Positions 1 through 8,543 of a stretch of DNA of 64,000 nucleotides are shown piece by piece. This DNA comes from Actinoplanes aureus (GTDB lineage: Bacteria > Actinomycetota > Actinomycetes > Mycobacteriales > Micromonosporaceae). A program made the position numbers and the translations under genes. How positions within the stretch are numbered: the stretch's first letter is position 1; each line of letters starts with the position of its first letter. The notes under the pieces were generated by a model. It saw only the letters and a program-made list of their open reading frames with translations, was not told where the DNA came from and made no database searches. The stretch is taken from contig NZ_JADQTO010000015.1 in NCBI RefSeq assembly GCF_015704865.1, positions 157,565 through 221,564 on the forward strand. Reading direction: 5' to 3'.

Positions 1-34
1 GACGTATCGCGCCATCCCGTCAGCCTACGTCCGA

Positions 35-1210
35 TCAGGTGAACATCCGGTCCGGGTCGTGGCTGGCGTGGATTCGCCGCAGGCGGTCCGTGTTGCCCAG
101 GGAGTAGGCCTCCGGCGGCAGGTCCGGCTCGGGGAAGTTGGGGTACGCGCCCCCGGTGCCGTACGGGTGGGTGATCGCGTAGGAGGACTCGAGCCACGGG
201 CCGGGCCGCTCCCCCGCGCCGACCGTGGCGGTCTGCTTGAGCAGGAACCGGGCGTCCCGGTGCGGGAAGGCGGTCGCGTCCGCGGGCACCCGGTTGTACG
301 CGCCGCCCCACGGGTTGAAGTCGAGTTCGCGCTGCTCTCCCGGCCGGTGGTCGGTGTTCAGCCGGTCGATCAGCTCGGCGGCCGGCACGGCCTGGCGGAA
401 GAACTCCGAGCGAAGGTACGCGTGCCCGATGTCGCCGTCGCCGGCCAGCCACTGCTTCGTCGCGTGGTGGGTGCCGTGCTGCCGCTCGTCCGTGGACGGC
501 CGCACCGCGATCAGCCGGATCAGGTGGTCCACCGCGGCCGGGCCGGGCGCCGCACCGAAGACCGTGACCGACAGCGGCGGTGCGGTGATCACCAGGCTGG
601 GCGCGTACGCCTCGTCGAGCTCCGGCAGGGCGTGCTGCCAGGCGTCGAGCACGTCGGCGGCGGCCGGCGCCGGGAAGGTCAGCCGGAAGGCGGTGGAGTC
701 GGGTGCCGGCACGGTCCGGAAGGTGAGCGAGGTGACCACGCCGGGCGCACCGCCGCCGCGCAGCGCCCACAGCAGGTCGTCGCCGGCCTCGGTCACCGTG
801 CCGTCCGCCAGCACGACGGTCGCGGCGAGGAGGCTGTCGCAGGTCAGGCCATGTCGGCGGCCGAGGATGCCGAGGCCGCCGCCGAGGGTCAAGCCGGCGA
901 TGCCGACCGTGGCGCCGCAGCCGGCCGGGACGGTGCGGCCGTGTGCGGCGAGGCGGTCGTACAGTTCGGCGAGCCGGGTACCCGCGCCGACGACGACCCG
1001 GTCGCCGTCGGCGCGTACGCCGGTCAGCGGGCTCACGTCGATCACCGTGCCGGTGGTGCTGGATCGGCCGGCGAAGCAGTGCCCGCCGCCGCGCACGGCG
1101 ACCGGGCGGCCGGCCCGGCGGGCCTCGGACACCGCTGCCACCACGTCCGCGGTCGAGGCGCATGGAAGCACAGTGGCGGGCCGGATGCCGGCGAAGCGAG
1201 GGAGAACCAT
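35..1210 (-). CDS. FAD-linked oxidase, berberine-bridge-enzyme type
   Basis: 391-residue flavin-dependent oxidoreductase of the BBE/p-cresol methylhydroxylase class. The N-terminal PCMH FAD-binding domain (about residues 10-170) shows the stretch RGGGHCFAGRSSTTG, whose His is the usual 8-alpha-histidyl FAD site, followed by the glycine-rich motif LGGGLGILGRRHGLTCD. The C-terminal BBE tail ends with GNTDRLRRIHASHDPDRMF, which contributes to the active site in the family. No signal peptide is visible, so it is probably cytoplasmic. Such enzymes oxidise alcohols, sugars or secondary metabolites; the substrate cannot be inferred. It is divergent from the tetracycline-resistance-like gene, with about 175 bp between them. 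Confidence 0.85.
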   Translation of the reverse strand: MVLPRFAGIRPATVLPCASTADVVAAVSEARRAGRPVAVRGGGHCFAGRSSTTGTVIDVSPLTGVRADGDRVVVGAGTRLAELYDRLAAHGRTVPAGCGATVGIAGLTLGGGLGILGRRHGLTCDSLLAATVVLADGTVTEAGDDLLWALRGGGAPGVVTSLTFRTVPAPDSTAFRLTFPAPAAADVLDAWQHALPELDEAYAPSLVITAPPLSVTVFGAAPGPAAVDHLIRLIAVRPSTDERQHGTHHATKQWLAGDGDIGHAYLRSEFFRQAVPAAELIDRLNTDHRPGEQRELDFNPWGGAYNRVPADATAFPHRDARFLLKQTATVGAGERPGPWLESSYAITHPYGTGGAYPNFPEPDLPPEAYSLGNTDRLRRIHASHDPDRMFT

Positions 1211-1248
1211 CCGCCGACCCTAAACGCCGGGCGCGGCGGCGCCGGGTT

Positions 1249-1287
1249 TTTAAATCGATTGCCCCGGCCTCGCCGCACTGATGAGCT
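1249..1287 (+). promoter_or_regulatory. Candidate WhiB7/WblC-dependent promoter
   Basis: Positions 1249-1258 hold an AT-rich run (TTTAAATCGA) immediately upstream of a TTGCCC -35 at 1259-1264. A weak -10 candidate, TGAGCT, lies at 1282-1287 after a 17-bp spacer. An AT-rich patch fused to the -35 is the hallmark of promoters activated by WhiB7/WblC, which control intrinsic resistance to ribosome-targeting drugs in actinobacteria. The downstream gene is a ribosomal protection protein, a plausible member of that regulon. The assignment is by eye. Confidence 0.45.
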
Positions 1288-1324
1288 TGGGCGGTCCGCG
1301 AAGCCGAGCAGAGAGATCAGTGAG

Positions 1325-1432
1325 ATGCGTGCTGCGTACATGTCCCGCCCGGAAGGAGTCCGCACCCTCGTTAAGGACATGACGCTTGTCAATTCTCAAT
1401 CTCGGCATCCTGGCCCACGTCGACGCCGGTAA
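1325..1432 (+). CDS. Possible leader ORF overlapping the ribosomal protection gene
   Basis: An ATG at 1325 opens a 35-codon frame ending in TAA at 1430-1432, so it overlaps the first 47 nt of the downstream gene in a different frame. A second in-frame ATG lies at 1379. The peptide ends in four arginines. Short leader ORFs before ribosomal-protection and erm genes often mediate attenuation by drug-stalled ribosomes. Its ribosome-binding site is poor and translation is unproven; it could simply be chance. Confidence 0.25.
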   Translation: MRAAYMSRPEGVRTLVKDMTLVNSQSRHPGPRRRR

Positions 1433-3299
1433 GACCAGCCTCACCGAGCGCCTGCTGCACACCGCCGGAGTCATCGACCGTCTCGGCAGTGTCGACGACG
1501 GCAGCACGCAGACCGACACCCTCGATCTGGAGCGCCGCCGCGGCATCACCATCAAGTCGGCGGTGGTGTCGTTCCGGCTTCGTGACCGCACCGTCAACCT
1601 GATCGACACGCCCGGCCACCCGGACTTCATCGCCGAGGTGGAAAGGGTCCTCGGCGTGCTCGACGGCGCCGTTCTGGTGGTCTCCGCGGTGGAGGGTGTG
1701 CAGGCGCAGACCCGGGTGCTGGCCCGGACCCTGCACCGGCTGCGCATCCCCACGCTCATCTTCGTGAACAAGGTGGACCGCACGGGCGCCCGCTTCGACG
1801 GCGTGCTCGACGAGATCGCCGCCCGGCTGAGCCCGGCGATCGTACCGATGAGCCGGGTCGACGGCCTCGGCGGCCGCGACGTGCGCGTCCGGCCCGGCGT
1901 CGACCTGCTGCGGCTCGCCGACCACGACGACGAGGTCCTGGCCGCGTTCGTGGAGGAACGCCCGCTGCCGCCGGTGCGGGTGCACGACCGGGTCCATCCG
2001 GTCTACTTCGGATCGGCGATCACCGGCGCCGGCGTCGACGACCTGGTCGACGGCATCACCCGGTTGCTGCCGGCGGCGACCGGCGACGCCGAGGGGACGC
2101 CGGCCGGCACGGTGTTCAAGGTCGACCGCGGGCCGGCCGGCGAGAAACTGGCCTACCTGCGGATGTTCGAGGGCACGTTGCGGGTGCGCGACACCGCCGG
2201 GCCGGATCGGATCACCGGCATCGAGGTCTTCGCCGACGGCGCGACCAAGACCCGGGACGCGATCCGCGCGGGTGAGATCGGCCGGCTGCGCGGGCTCGGC
2301 TCGGTCCGGATCGGGGACGCTTTGGGCGTACGCGAAAAGGCTGTTCAACCGCATTTCGCGCCGCCCAGCCTGGAGACCGCGGTGCTCGCGTCCCGCCGAG
2401 CGGAGCGCGGCGCCCTGCATGCCGCGCTCACCGAGCTCGCCGAGCAGGATCCGCTGATCAATCTGCGACAGGACGACGAGCGCCAGGAGGTGTACGTCTC
2501 GCTCTACGGCGAGGTGCAGAAGGAGGTCGTCGAGGCCACCCTGGCCGAGCAGTACGGGCTGACCGTGACGTTCCGGGAGACCACCACGATCTGCGTGGAA
2601 CGGCTCGCCGGCGTCGGCGAGGCGGTCGAGTTCAACCAGGTCGACCCCAACCCGTTCCTGGCCACGGTGGGCCTGCGGGTGGCACCGGCGGCGCCCGGCT
2701 CGGGGGTGTCGTTCGGCCTGGGCGTGGAGCTGGGGTCGATGCCGGCGGCCTTCTTCGCGGCGGTGGAGCAGACCGTGCGCGAGACGCTGCGGCAGGGCCT
2801 GCACGGCTGGTCGGTGCCGGACTGCGCGGTCACCATGACCCACTCGGGGTATTCGCCGCGGCAGTCACACTCACACGCCATTTTCGACAAGAGCATGTCC
2901 AGTACCGGCGCCGACTTCCGCCTGCTCACCCCGCTGGTGCTGATGACGGCGCTGCGCCGGGCCGGCACGGTCGTGCACGAGCCGATCCACGCCTTCCGCG
3001 CCGAGGTGCCGCCCGGCACGGTTCCCGCGGTGCTGCCGGTGCTGGCCCGGTTGGGCGCGGTGCCGCTGTCGACCGGCCCGGCCGAGATCGCCGGGGAGAT
3101 CCCGGCGGCCCGGGTGCACGAGCTGACCCGGCGGCTGCCCGCGCTGACCCGTGGCGAGGGTGTCCTGGAGAGCGCCTTCGCCCGCTACGCACCGGTACGG
3201 GGTCCGGCCCCGTCCCGGGAACGGACCGGCCCGGATCCGCTCGACCGCAAGGAGTACCTGCTGCGGGTGGTCCGCCGCACCGGCGCCCGGCAGACATAG
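1386..3299 (+). CDS. TetM/OtrA-type ribosomal protection GTPase
   Basis: 637-residue translational GTPase homologous to EF-G and close in length to Tet(M)/Otr(A). Family members bind the ribosome and release tetracycline in a GTP-dependent way. Visible motifs: G1 AHVDAGKTS (residues 10-18), G2-region RGITIKSA, G3 DTPGHPDF, G4 NKVDR. The C-terminal half carries the EF-G-like domains, including QSHSHAIFDKSMSSTGADF. The only in-frame upstream start is TTG at 1386, because a TGA lies two codons before it; AAGGA at 1373-1377 gives 8-nt spacing. A WhiB7-like promoter and a possible leader ORF precede it. Family membership is clear; actual resistance is inferred, and housekeeping-like actinomycete paralogues exist. 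Confidence 0.88.
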   Translation: MSILNLGILAHVDAGKTSLTERLLHTAGVIDRLGSVDDGSTQTDTLDLERRRGITIKSAVVSFRLRDRTVNLIDTPGHPDFIAEVERVLGVLDGAVLVVSAVEGVQAQTRVLARTLHRLRIPTLIFVNKVDRTGARFDGVLDEIAARLSPAIVPMSRVDGLGGRDVRVRPGVDLLRLADHDDEVLAAFVEERPLPPVRVHDRVHPVYFGSAITGAGVDDLVDGITRLLPAATGDAEGTPAGTVFKVDRGPAGEKLAYLRMFEGTLRVRDTAGPDRITGIEVFADGATKTRDAIRAGEIGRLRGLGSVRIGDALGVREKAVQPHFAPPSLETAVLASRRAERGALHAALTELAEQDPLINLRQDDERQEVYVSLYGEVQKEVVEATLAEQYGLTVTFRETTTICVERLAGVGEAVEFNQVDPNPFLATVGLRVAPAAPGSGVSFGLGVELGSMPAAFFAAVEQTVRETLRQGLHGWSVPDCAVTMTHSGYSPRQSHSHAIFDKSMSSTGADFRLLTPLVLMTALRRAGTVVHEPIHAFRAEVPPGTVPAVLPVLARLGAVPLSTGPAEIAGEIPAARVHELTRRLPALTRGEGVLESAFARYAPVRGPAPSRERTGPDPLDRKEYLLRVVRRTGARQT

Positions 3300-3471
3300 C
3301 GGACCACTCGTTCGTAGTACGCCGTCCGGCGCGACCCCGCGGGCTCGTGCCGGGACTCGGGCGAGCCCAGGCCCGGGATCGGCCGGTTCACCGTACCGGT
3401 GTCGCCCGATCGGGGCGTTGACCCACATGTTGGCGTCCGTCAATTCTGTGGCGTCAGCAGAAGGGGGTCCG

Positions 3472-5718
3472 ATGGGCCGCACAACCGGCGCGAACGGCCG
3501 GGCCGGGCACACGATCCGTGGCCGCATCGTCCGCATCCTCGCGCTCCCTGTCGCGGCCGTGCTGCTCCTGCTCTCCGTGGTGGTGGCCGAGGAACTGGCC
3601 GGCTACCGGCTCGCCGCGCGAACCGACCGGGCGATCACCCTCGACCTCGCCGTGCAGTCCCTCGTGCAGGAGGTGCAGACCGAGCGCGGGGTGACCGCCG
3701 GCCTGCTCGCCGGCAACGCGGCCTTCCGCGCCGAGGTGGCACCGGCCCGGCAGCGGGTGGACCGCGAGCACCAGGCGTTGCGGGATCTGGTCGCGGACGG
3801 CGACCTGGACGGGCAGGTGACCGGCGCGCTCGACCGGATGGCGGCGCTGCCGGCCGTCCGGGAGGACGCCGACGCCGGCGGCGCCGACCGGGCCGAGGTC
3901 TTCGCCGACTACAACGACCTGATCGAGGATCTCGGTGAGGTCTATTTCGCCCTGGACAACGCGGCCGACGCGCAGACGCGGCTCGGTTCCGAGGCGCTCA
4001 CCATGCTCAACGCCGCGAAGGAGGTCACCGCCCGGCAGCGCGCCTTCCTCAACGGGGTCTTCTCGGCCGGCGGGTTCCGCGACGGCGAGTTCCTCCAGTT
4101 CGTCCAGCTGCGCTCGGACCGCGACATCGCCCTCGAGGAGTTCGAGGAGTACGCCACCCCGACCGCCGTCGCGGCGAAGAACTATCTGCTCAGCACCGGC
4201 CCCGCGACGCAGGCGCTGCAGTACGAGCAGCTCGCGCTGGCCTCCGGTGACGGGCAGCCGCTCCAGCTCGACCCGCAGGCCTGGTGGTCCTCGCTGACCA
4301 CGGTGCTGGACGACATGTCACAGCTGGCCCGGCACATCGGCTCGACCCTCAAGGCCCGCGCCGAGGTGCTCCGGGAACGGGCCGACCTGCGGCTGGCCGG
4401 TCTGGCCGCGATCGTGCTGCTCTGCATCGGCGGGGCCCTCTACCTGGCGACCGGCGCGGCGCGGTCGCTGGCCGGGCCGCTGTCCGGCCTGGCGACCGAG
4501 GCGAACCGGCTGGCCGGCGAGCGGCTGCCGGAGGCGGTGCGCCGGGCGGTCGCCGAGGACGAGGGCGGGCCACCGGACCCGGTGCCGATCGCCGGGAGCG
4601 CGAGCATCGAGGTGCGCCAGGTCGCCGACGCGCTGGACCGGGTGCAGGCGACGGCGTACGCCCTCGCGACCGAACAGGCGCGACTGCGGCGTACGAGTGC
4701 CGAGTCCCTGGCCAACCTCGGCCGCCGTAACCAGAACCTGCTGCGCCGCCAGCTCGGGTTCATCACCAGCCTGGAACGCGAGGAGTCCAGTCCGGCCGGG
4801 CTGGCGAACCTGTTCGAGCTGGATCACCTGGCCACCCGGATGCGGCGCAACGCGGAGAGCCTGCTGGTCCTGGTCGGCGCGGCCAGTCCCCGGCAGTGGT
4901 CGGGCCCGCTGCCGCTGACCGACGTGATCCGGGCCGCCGTCTCCGAGGTCGAGGAGTACCGGCGGGTGTCGCTGCGCCGCCTGGACGAGGCGATGGTGGC
5001 GGGCTCGGTGGTCAGCGGGCTCGCCCACCTGCTCGCCGAGCTGATCGAGAACGGTCTGGTGTTCTCTCCACCGGACCCTGGACGTGGAGATACACGGCCG
5101 GTTGGTGGACGGCGGCTACCTGATCGCGGTCTGCGACCAGGGCGTCGGCATGAGCCAGGCCGACCTGGACACGGCCAACCAACGGCTGCGCGGCGAGGGC
5201 GACTTCATCACCGCGCCGGCCAGGTTCCTCGGTCACTACGTGGTCGGGCGGCTGGCGGCCGAGATGGGCGTCGAGGTCGAGCTGGGACGGTCCGCGGTGA
5301 CCGGAGTGACCGCCCGATCATGCTGCCGGCCGGCATCCTCGCCGAGCCGGCGGCGCTGGTCGCGGGGCGGCCGCCGGGTGAGGAACTGCCCTCGACCCGG
5401 CTGCCGCGGGGCACGCGGCCGGGAGCTGTCGAAGTCGACTATGTCGTGGTGGCCGAGCGACCGGCGGTGCCGGCGCCGCGGCGGCCCCTCGATGCGCCGC
5501 TGGTGGAGACGGCGCCTGGCGTCGCGCGTACCGCGAACGGTTTGCGCAAGCGCGTCCCCCGTGCCCAGCGCGCCCCGGCGGCCGCGGCGCCCACCCCACC
5601 GCCGGAGCCGGCCGCACCGGTCACCGACTCGCCGGAGGCGATACGCACCCGGCTGACGGCGCTGCGCGACGGCATCCGGCGCGGCGCCGCCCAGAATCCG
5701 CCCGCGAGGAGCTTGTGA
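3472..5718 (+). pseudogene. cvnA: CvnA-type sensor histidine kinase with nitrate/nitrite-sensing domain, two frameshifts
   Basis: First gene of a conservon. Order: N-terminal TM (about residues 20-40), extracellular helical NIT-like sensor domain, second TM (about 310-330), HAMP-like linker, then the degenerate helical region typical of Cvn kinases (RRNQNLLRRQLGFITSLERE, HLATRMRRNAESLL). At about 5076 the reading moves to the +1 frame, where the ATPase boxes continue (VCDQGVGMS, FLGHYVVGRLA). It returns to the original frame near 5315 (IMLPAGILAEPAAL), and a Pro/Ala-rich tail follows. The original frame stays open through the interval, giving a 748-codon ORF with about 80 wrong residues in the ATP-binding domain. 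Start ATG 3472 has AAGGGGG upstream. Either two compensating indels or sequence errors. Confidence 0.75.
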
Positions 5719-6143
5719 TGAGCGTGGAAGCTCAGGCCGACCGGCACCAGTTCAACTGGCTGCTCGGCAACTTCGTCCATCAGACCGACGGAGTACGCGA
5801 CGCCGTGGCGGTGTCGTCGGACGGCCTGCTGATCGCCGCCTCCGAGGGGCTGCACCGGCCGGATGCCGACCAGCTCGCCGCGATCGTGTCCAGCCTGGCC
5901 AGCCTGGCCCGCAGTGCCTCCCGGCGGTACGAGTTCGACGGCCTCAAACTGATCATGATCGAGATGTACCGGGGTTTCCTGGTGATCTCGGTGATCCCGG
6001 GCGGCAGCTGTCTGGGCGTGGTCGCCACCGGGGACTGCGACCTCGGCCTGGTCGGCTACGAGATCTCGGTGCTCGCCGAACGGTTCGGCGAGCTGCTCAC
6101 CCCGGCGCTGATCGCCGAGTCGCGGCAGCACCTGCCGCGATGA
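5718..6143 (+). CDS. cvnB: CvnB, roadblock/LC7 domain protein
   Basis: 141-residue roadblock/LC7 protein, second member of the conservon. The start ATG overlaps the cvnA stop (ATGA), with GAGGAG six nt upstream. The single alpha/beta domain fills the whole protein (FVHQTDGVRDAVAVSSDGLL near the start, FLVISVIPGGSCLGVVA later). In bacteria these proteins act as partners or activators of small Ras-like GTPases, here presumably CvnD at 6462. Conservons are proposed to form membrane-associated complexes resembling eukaryotic GPCR/G-protein signalling. Confidence 0.88.
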   Translation: MSVEAQADRHQFNWLLGNFVHQTDGVRDAVAVSSDGLLIAASEGLHRPDADQLAAIVSSLASLARSASRRYEFDGLKLIMIEMYRGFLVISVIPGGSCLGVVATGDCDLGLVGYEISVLAERFGELLTPALIAESRQHLPR

Positions 6144-6478
6144 ACCCGGCCGACGAGGATCCCGTGGTACGCCCGTTCATGCTCACCGGCGGGCGGACCC
6201 AGCCGCTGCAGGACGGGTTGCGTATCGAGACCCAGCTGATGGCCGTACCGGCCGCGCTGTCGGCGCCGCTGCGCTTCGAGTCGCGGCGCATCGTCGAGCT
6301 GTGCCAGAGCCCGAGGTCGATCGCCGACCTGGCGGTGGCGCTGGCCGCACCGCTCGGCGTGGTCCGGGTCATCGTCGCCGACCTCATCACCCAGGGTCTG
6401 GTACGCGTACGGAACGCGCCGGACACCCTCAGCACCGCGTTGATCGAAAGGATCCGGGATCGTGTTCGGGCGCTCTGA
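6140..6478 (+). CDS. cvnC: CvnC, DUF742 protein
   Basis: 112-residue DUF742 protein. The N-terminal stretch VVRPFMLTGGRTQP and the following winged-helix-like core (RRIVELCQSPRSIADLAVAL, LGVVRVIVADLITQGLVRV) are characteristic. It overlaps cvnB by ATGA, and its C-terminus overlaps the start of cvnD. Its role in the complex is undefined; the helical fold suggests an adaptor between kinase and GTPase. Confidence 0.88.
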   Translation: MNPADEDPVVRPFMLTGGRTQPLQDGLRIETQLMAVPAALSAPLRFESRRIVELCQSPRSIADLAVALAAPLGVVRVIVADLITQGLVRVRNAPDTLSTALIERIRDRVRAL

Positions 6479-7058
6479 GACGCCGGCCGTGCCGCCGCCG
6501 GTCGCCGTGAAGGTCGTCATCAGCGGCGGCTTCGGGGTCGGCAAGACGACGTTCGTCGGCGCGGTCTCCGAGATCGAACCGCTCGTCACCGAGGCGGAGA
6601 TGACCGAGCGATCGATCGGGGTGGACGACACGTCCGCGGTCACCGGCAAGACCACCACGACGGTCGCCCTGGACTTCGGCCGCATCACCCTCGACGACGC
6701 GCTGCTGCTGTACCTGTTCGGTACGCCCGGCCAGGACCGGTTCGCGTTCCTCTGGGACGACCTGGTCACCGGGGCGCTCGGAGCGATCGTGCTGGTCGAC
6801 ACCCGGCGGGTCGAGGACTGCTTCCCGGCCATCGACTACTTCGAGGACCACGACATCCCGTTCATCGTCGGAGTCAACACCTTCGACGGGGCGCGCCGGT
6901 TCGCGCTCGGCGAGATCCGCGAGGCGCTCGACCTGCCTGGGCAGCACCCGCTGCTGGAGTGCGACGCGCGCCGGCGGGAGTCGGTGAAGGCGGTCCTGGT
7001 CGCCCTCACCGAACAGGTCCTCGCCAAGCGGCTCGCCCGCCGCGCCGGGGTGTCGTGA
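6462..7058 (+). CDS. cvnD: CvnD, Ras-like small GTPase
   Basis: 198-residue ATP/GTP-binding protein of the bacterial MglA/CvnD group. Walker A is GGFGVGKTTF (about residues 22-31). The switch region has TVALDFGRI followed by LFGTPGQDRF (G3-like), and the specificity motif is the degenerate GVNTFDGA in place of NKxD. The start is GTG 6462, inside the cvnC coding region. It is the presumed output switch of the conservon, with CvnB as the likely GAP-like or scaffold partner. It overlaps the next gene by ATGA. Confidence 0.88.
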   Translation: MFGRSETPAVPPPVAVKVVISGGFGVGKTTFVGAVSEIEPLVTEAEMTERSIGVDDTSAVTGKTTTTVALDFGRITLDDALLLYLFGTPGQDRFAFLWDDLVTGALGAIVLVDTRRVEDCFPAIDYFEDHDIPFIVGVNTFDGARRFALGEIREALDLPGQHPLLECDARRRESVKAVLVALTEQVLAKRLARRAGVS

Positions 7059-8011
7059 TGAACGCCGTCCGGCGGGCGGTGGCCGTACTGGCGTTGCTGC
7101 TGGCCGGCGGGTGCGGCGGCGCCTCGACGGCGATCGTCGCCGCGCCCGGTGTGCCCGCCGGGGTGCCCTGCGGGACCGTGACCATCGCGGTGAATCCGTG
7201 GGCCGGGTATGCCGCGAACGTCGCCGTGGTCGGCTACCTGTTGCGTACGGAACTCGGCTGCACCGTGCGGACGAAGGAGCTCACCGAGGACGACTCGTGG
7301 GCCGGCATCGCCTCGGGCGAGGTCGACGTCATCCTGGAGAACTGGGGCCACGACGACCTGCGCCGCAGGTACATCGACCAGCAGAAGGTCGCCGTGTCGC
7401 TGGGTGCGACCGGCAACCAGGGCGTCATCGGCTGGTACGTGCCGCCGTGGATGAAGGCCGAGCATCCGGACATCACCGACTGGCAGACCCTCAACCGGTA
7501 CGCCCCGCTGTTCCGTACCGGCCGCTCCGGCAAGCGCGGGCAGTTCCTCGCCGGCGACCCGTCGTTCGTCACCAACGACGCCGCTCTGATCACGAACCTC
7601 CGCCTGAACTACACCGTCGTGCACGCCGGCAGCGAGGACCGGCTCATCCGCGCCTTCCAGCGGGCCGAGGCGGACCGTACGCCGCTGCTGGGCTACTTCT
7701 ACGAACCGCAGTGGCTGCTCGCCGAACTCGACCTGGTGCACATCCCGCTGCCGCGTCACCGGCCCGGCTGCGACGTCGACCCGAAGGCGGTCGCCTGCGA
7801 CTACCCGGCGTACCTGCTGGACAAGGTCGGCCGGGCCGGTTTCCTGCGTTCCGGCAGCCCGGCCGTCGAACTGATCGAGAACTTCCGGTGGACCAACGCC
7901 GACCAGAACGCGGTCGCCCGCGACCTGACCGTGAACGGGCTCAGCCCGGACGAGGCAGCCCGCCGGTGGCTCACCGCACACCCGCGGCAATGGCGGAAGT
8001 GGCTGCCGTGA
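7058..8011 (+). CDS. OpuAC-type substrate-binding lipoprotein, fifth gene of the conservon operon
   Basis: 317-residue secreted lipoprotein. The signal peptide ends in the lipobox LLAGGC (Cys about residue 18). The mature part resembles glycine betaine/choline-binding proteins (TVTIAVNPWAGYAANVAVV; DDSWAGIASGEVDVILENWG; aromatic residues WY and FYEPQWL suited to a quaternary-amine cage). The start ATG overlaps the cvnD stop by ATGA, so it is translationally coupled. No permease or ATPase gene is adjacent, which suggests a sensory role with the conservon kinase rather than, or besides, transport; this is an inference. It converges on the SHOCT gene with 23 bp between. Confidence 0.8.
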   Translation: MNAVRRAVAVLALLLAGGCGGASTAIVAAPGVPAGVPCGTVTIAVNPWAGYAANVAVVGYLLRTELGCTVRTKELTEDDSWAGIASGEVDVILENWGHDDLRRRYIDQQKVAVSLGATGNQGVIGWYVPPWMKAEHPDITDWQTLNRYAPLFRTGRSGKRGQFLAGDPSFVTNDAALITNLRLNYTVVHAGSEDRLIRAFQRAEADRTPLLGYFYEPQWLLAELDLVHIPLPRHRPGCDVDPKAVACDYPAYLLDKVGRAGFLRSGSPAVELIENFRWTNADQNAVARDLTVNGLSPDEAARRWLTAHPRQWRKWLP

Positions 8012-8034
8012 CCACCGGCGAGGAGCCGGCCACC

Positions 8035-8451
8035 TCAGCTGACCGCGGTGCCCTGACGCTCGAGGGCACGCGTCTTCAGCTGCTCGAACTCGATGGCGTT
8101 GATGGTGCCGGAGTCCAGCAGCCCCTTCGCCTTCGCGATCTCTTCGGTGGCGTTGGCGGGGCCGGCCGCGGGAGCCGCCACCGAGCGGATGTAGGCCTCC
8201 TGGTGCTTCTGCATCTCGGCGTGCGCGGCCATGGCCCGCTCGGTCATGCCGGAGCCGCGGGCGATCAGGTAGACCAGCATGCCGAGGAACGGCAGGAAGA
8301 TCAGGAACAGCACCCACATGGTCTTGGCGAACCCGCCGAGGTCCCGGCTGCGGAACAGGTCGCCGAAGATGAAGAACAGGCCCATGAACCAGCCCAGGAA
8401 GATGAAGAATTCCAGCATGGCCAGCAGGAACGACCCATTGTCGTCGAACAT
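8035..8451 (-). CDS. Small membrane protein with SHOCT domain
   Basis: 138 residues. Two hydrophobic helices (about 7-30 and 41-65) in a phospholipase-D-nuclease-N-like layout are followed by a linker and a C-terminal SHOCT motif (EEIAKAKGLLDSGTINAIEFEQLKTRAL). SHOCT domains are short helical oligomerisation or anchoring modules. Proteins of this architecture are common in actinobacteria and lack a defined function; envelope stress links are only suggested. Single gene with its own upstream region (8452-8543). Confidence 0.75.
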   Translation of the reverse strand: MFDDNGSFLLAMLEFFIFLGWFMGLFFIFGDLFRSRDLGGFAKTMWVLFLIFLPFLGMLVYLIARGSGMTERAMAAHAEMQKHQEAYIRSVAAPAAGPANATEEIAKAKGLLDSGTINAIEFEQLKTRALERQGTAVS

Positions 8452-8543
8452 GGCGGTAGCCTTCCGGCTCGAGATCGATGTTCTTGTCTGTCTCTAGTGC
8501 ACCGCCCGCTCGCCGTCCCGTCCTCATCCGCCGGGGAGGGTTT

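Noticed and set aside
59..1432. Plus-strand frame of 457 codons across the FAD oxidase gene
   Set aside because: The minus strand has the BBE and FAD motifs; only the last 35 codons were kept as a possible leader ORF.
5070..5320. Programmed ribosomal frameshifting in cvnA
   Set aside because: Two opposite shifts would be needed within 240 nt, and no slippery heptamer or stimulatory structure is evident; indels or sequence errors are simpler.
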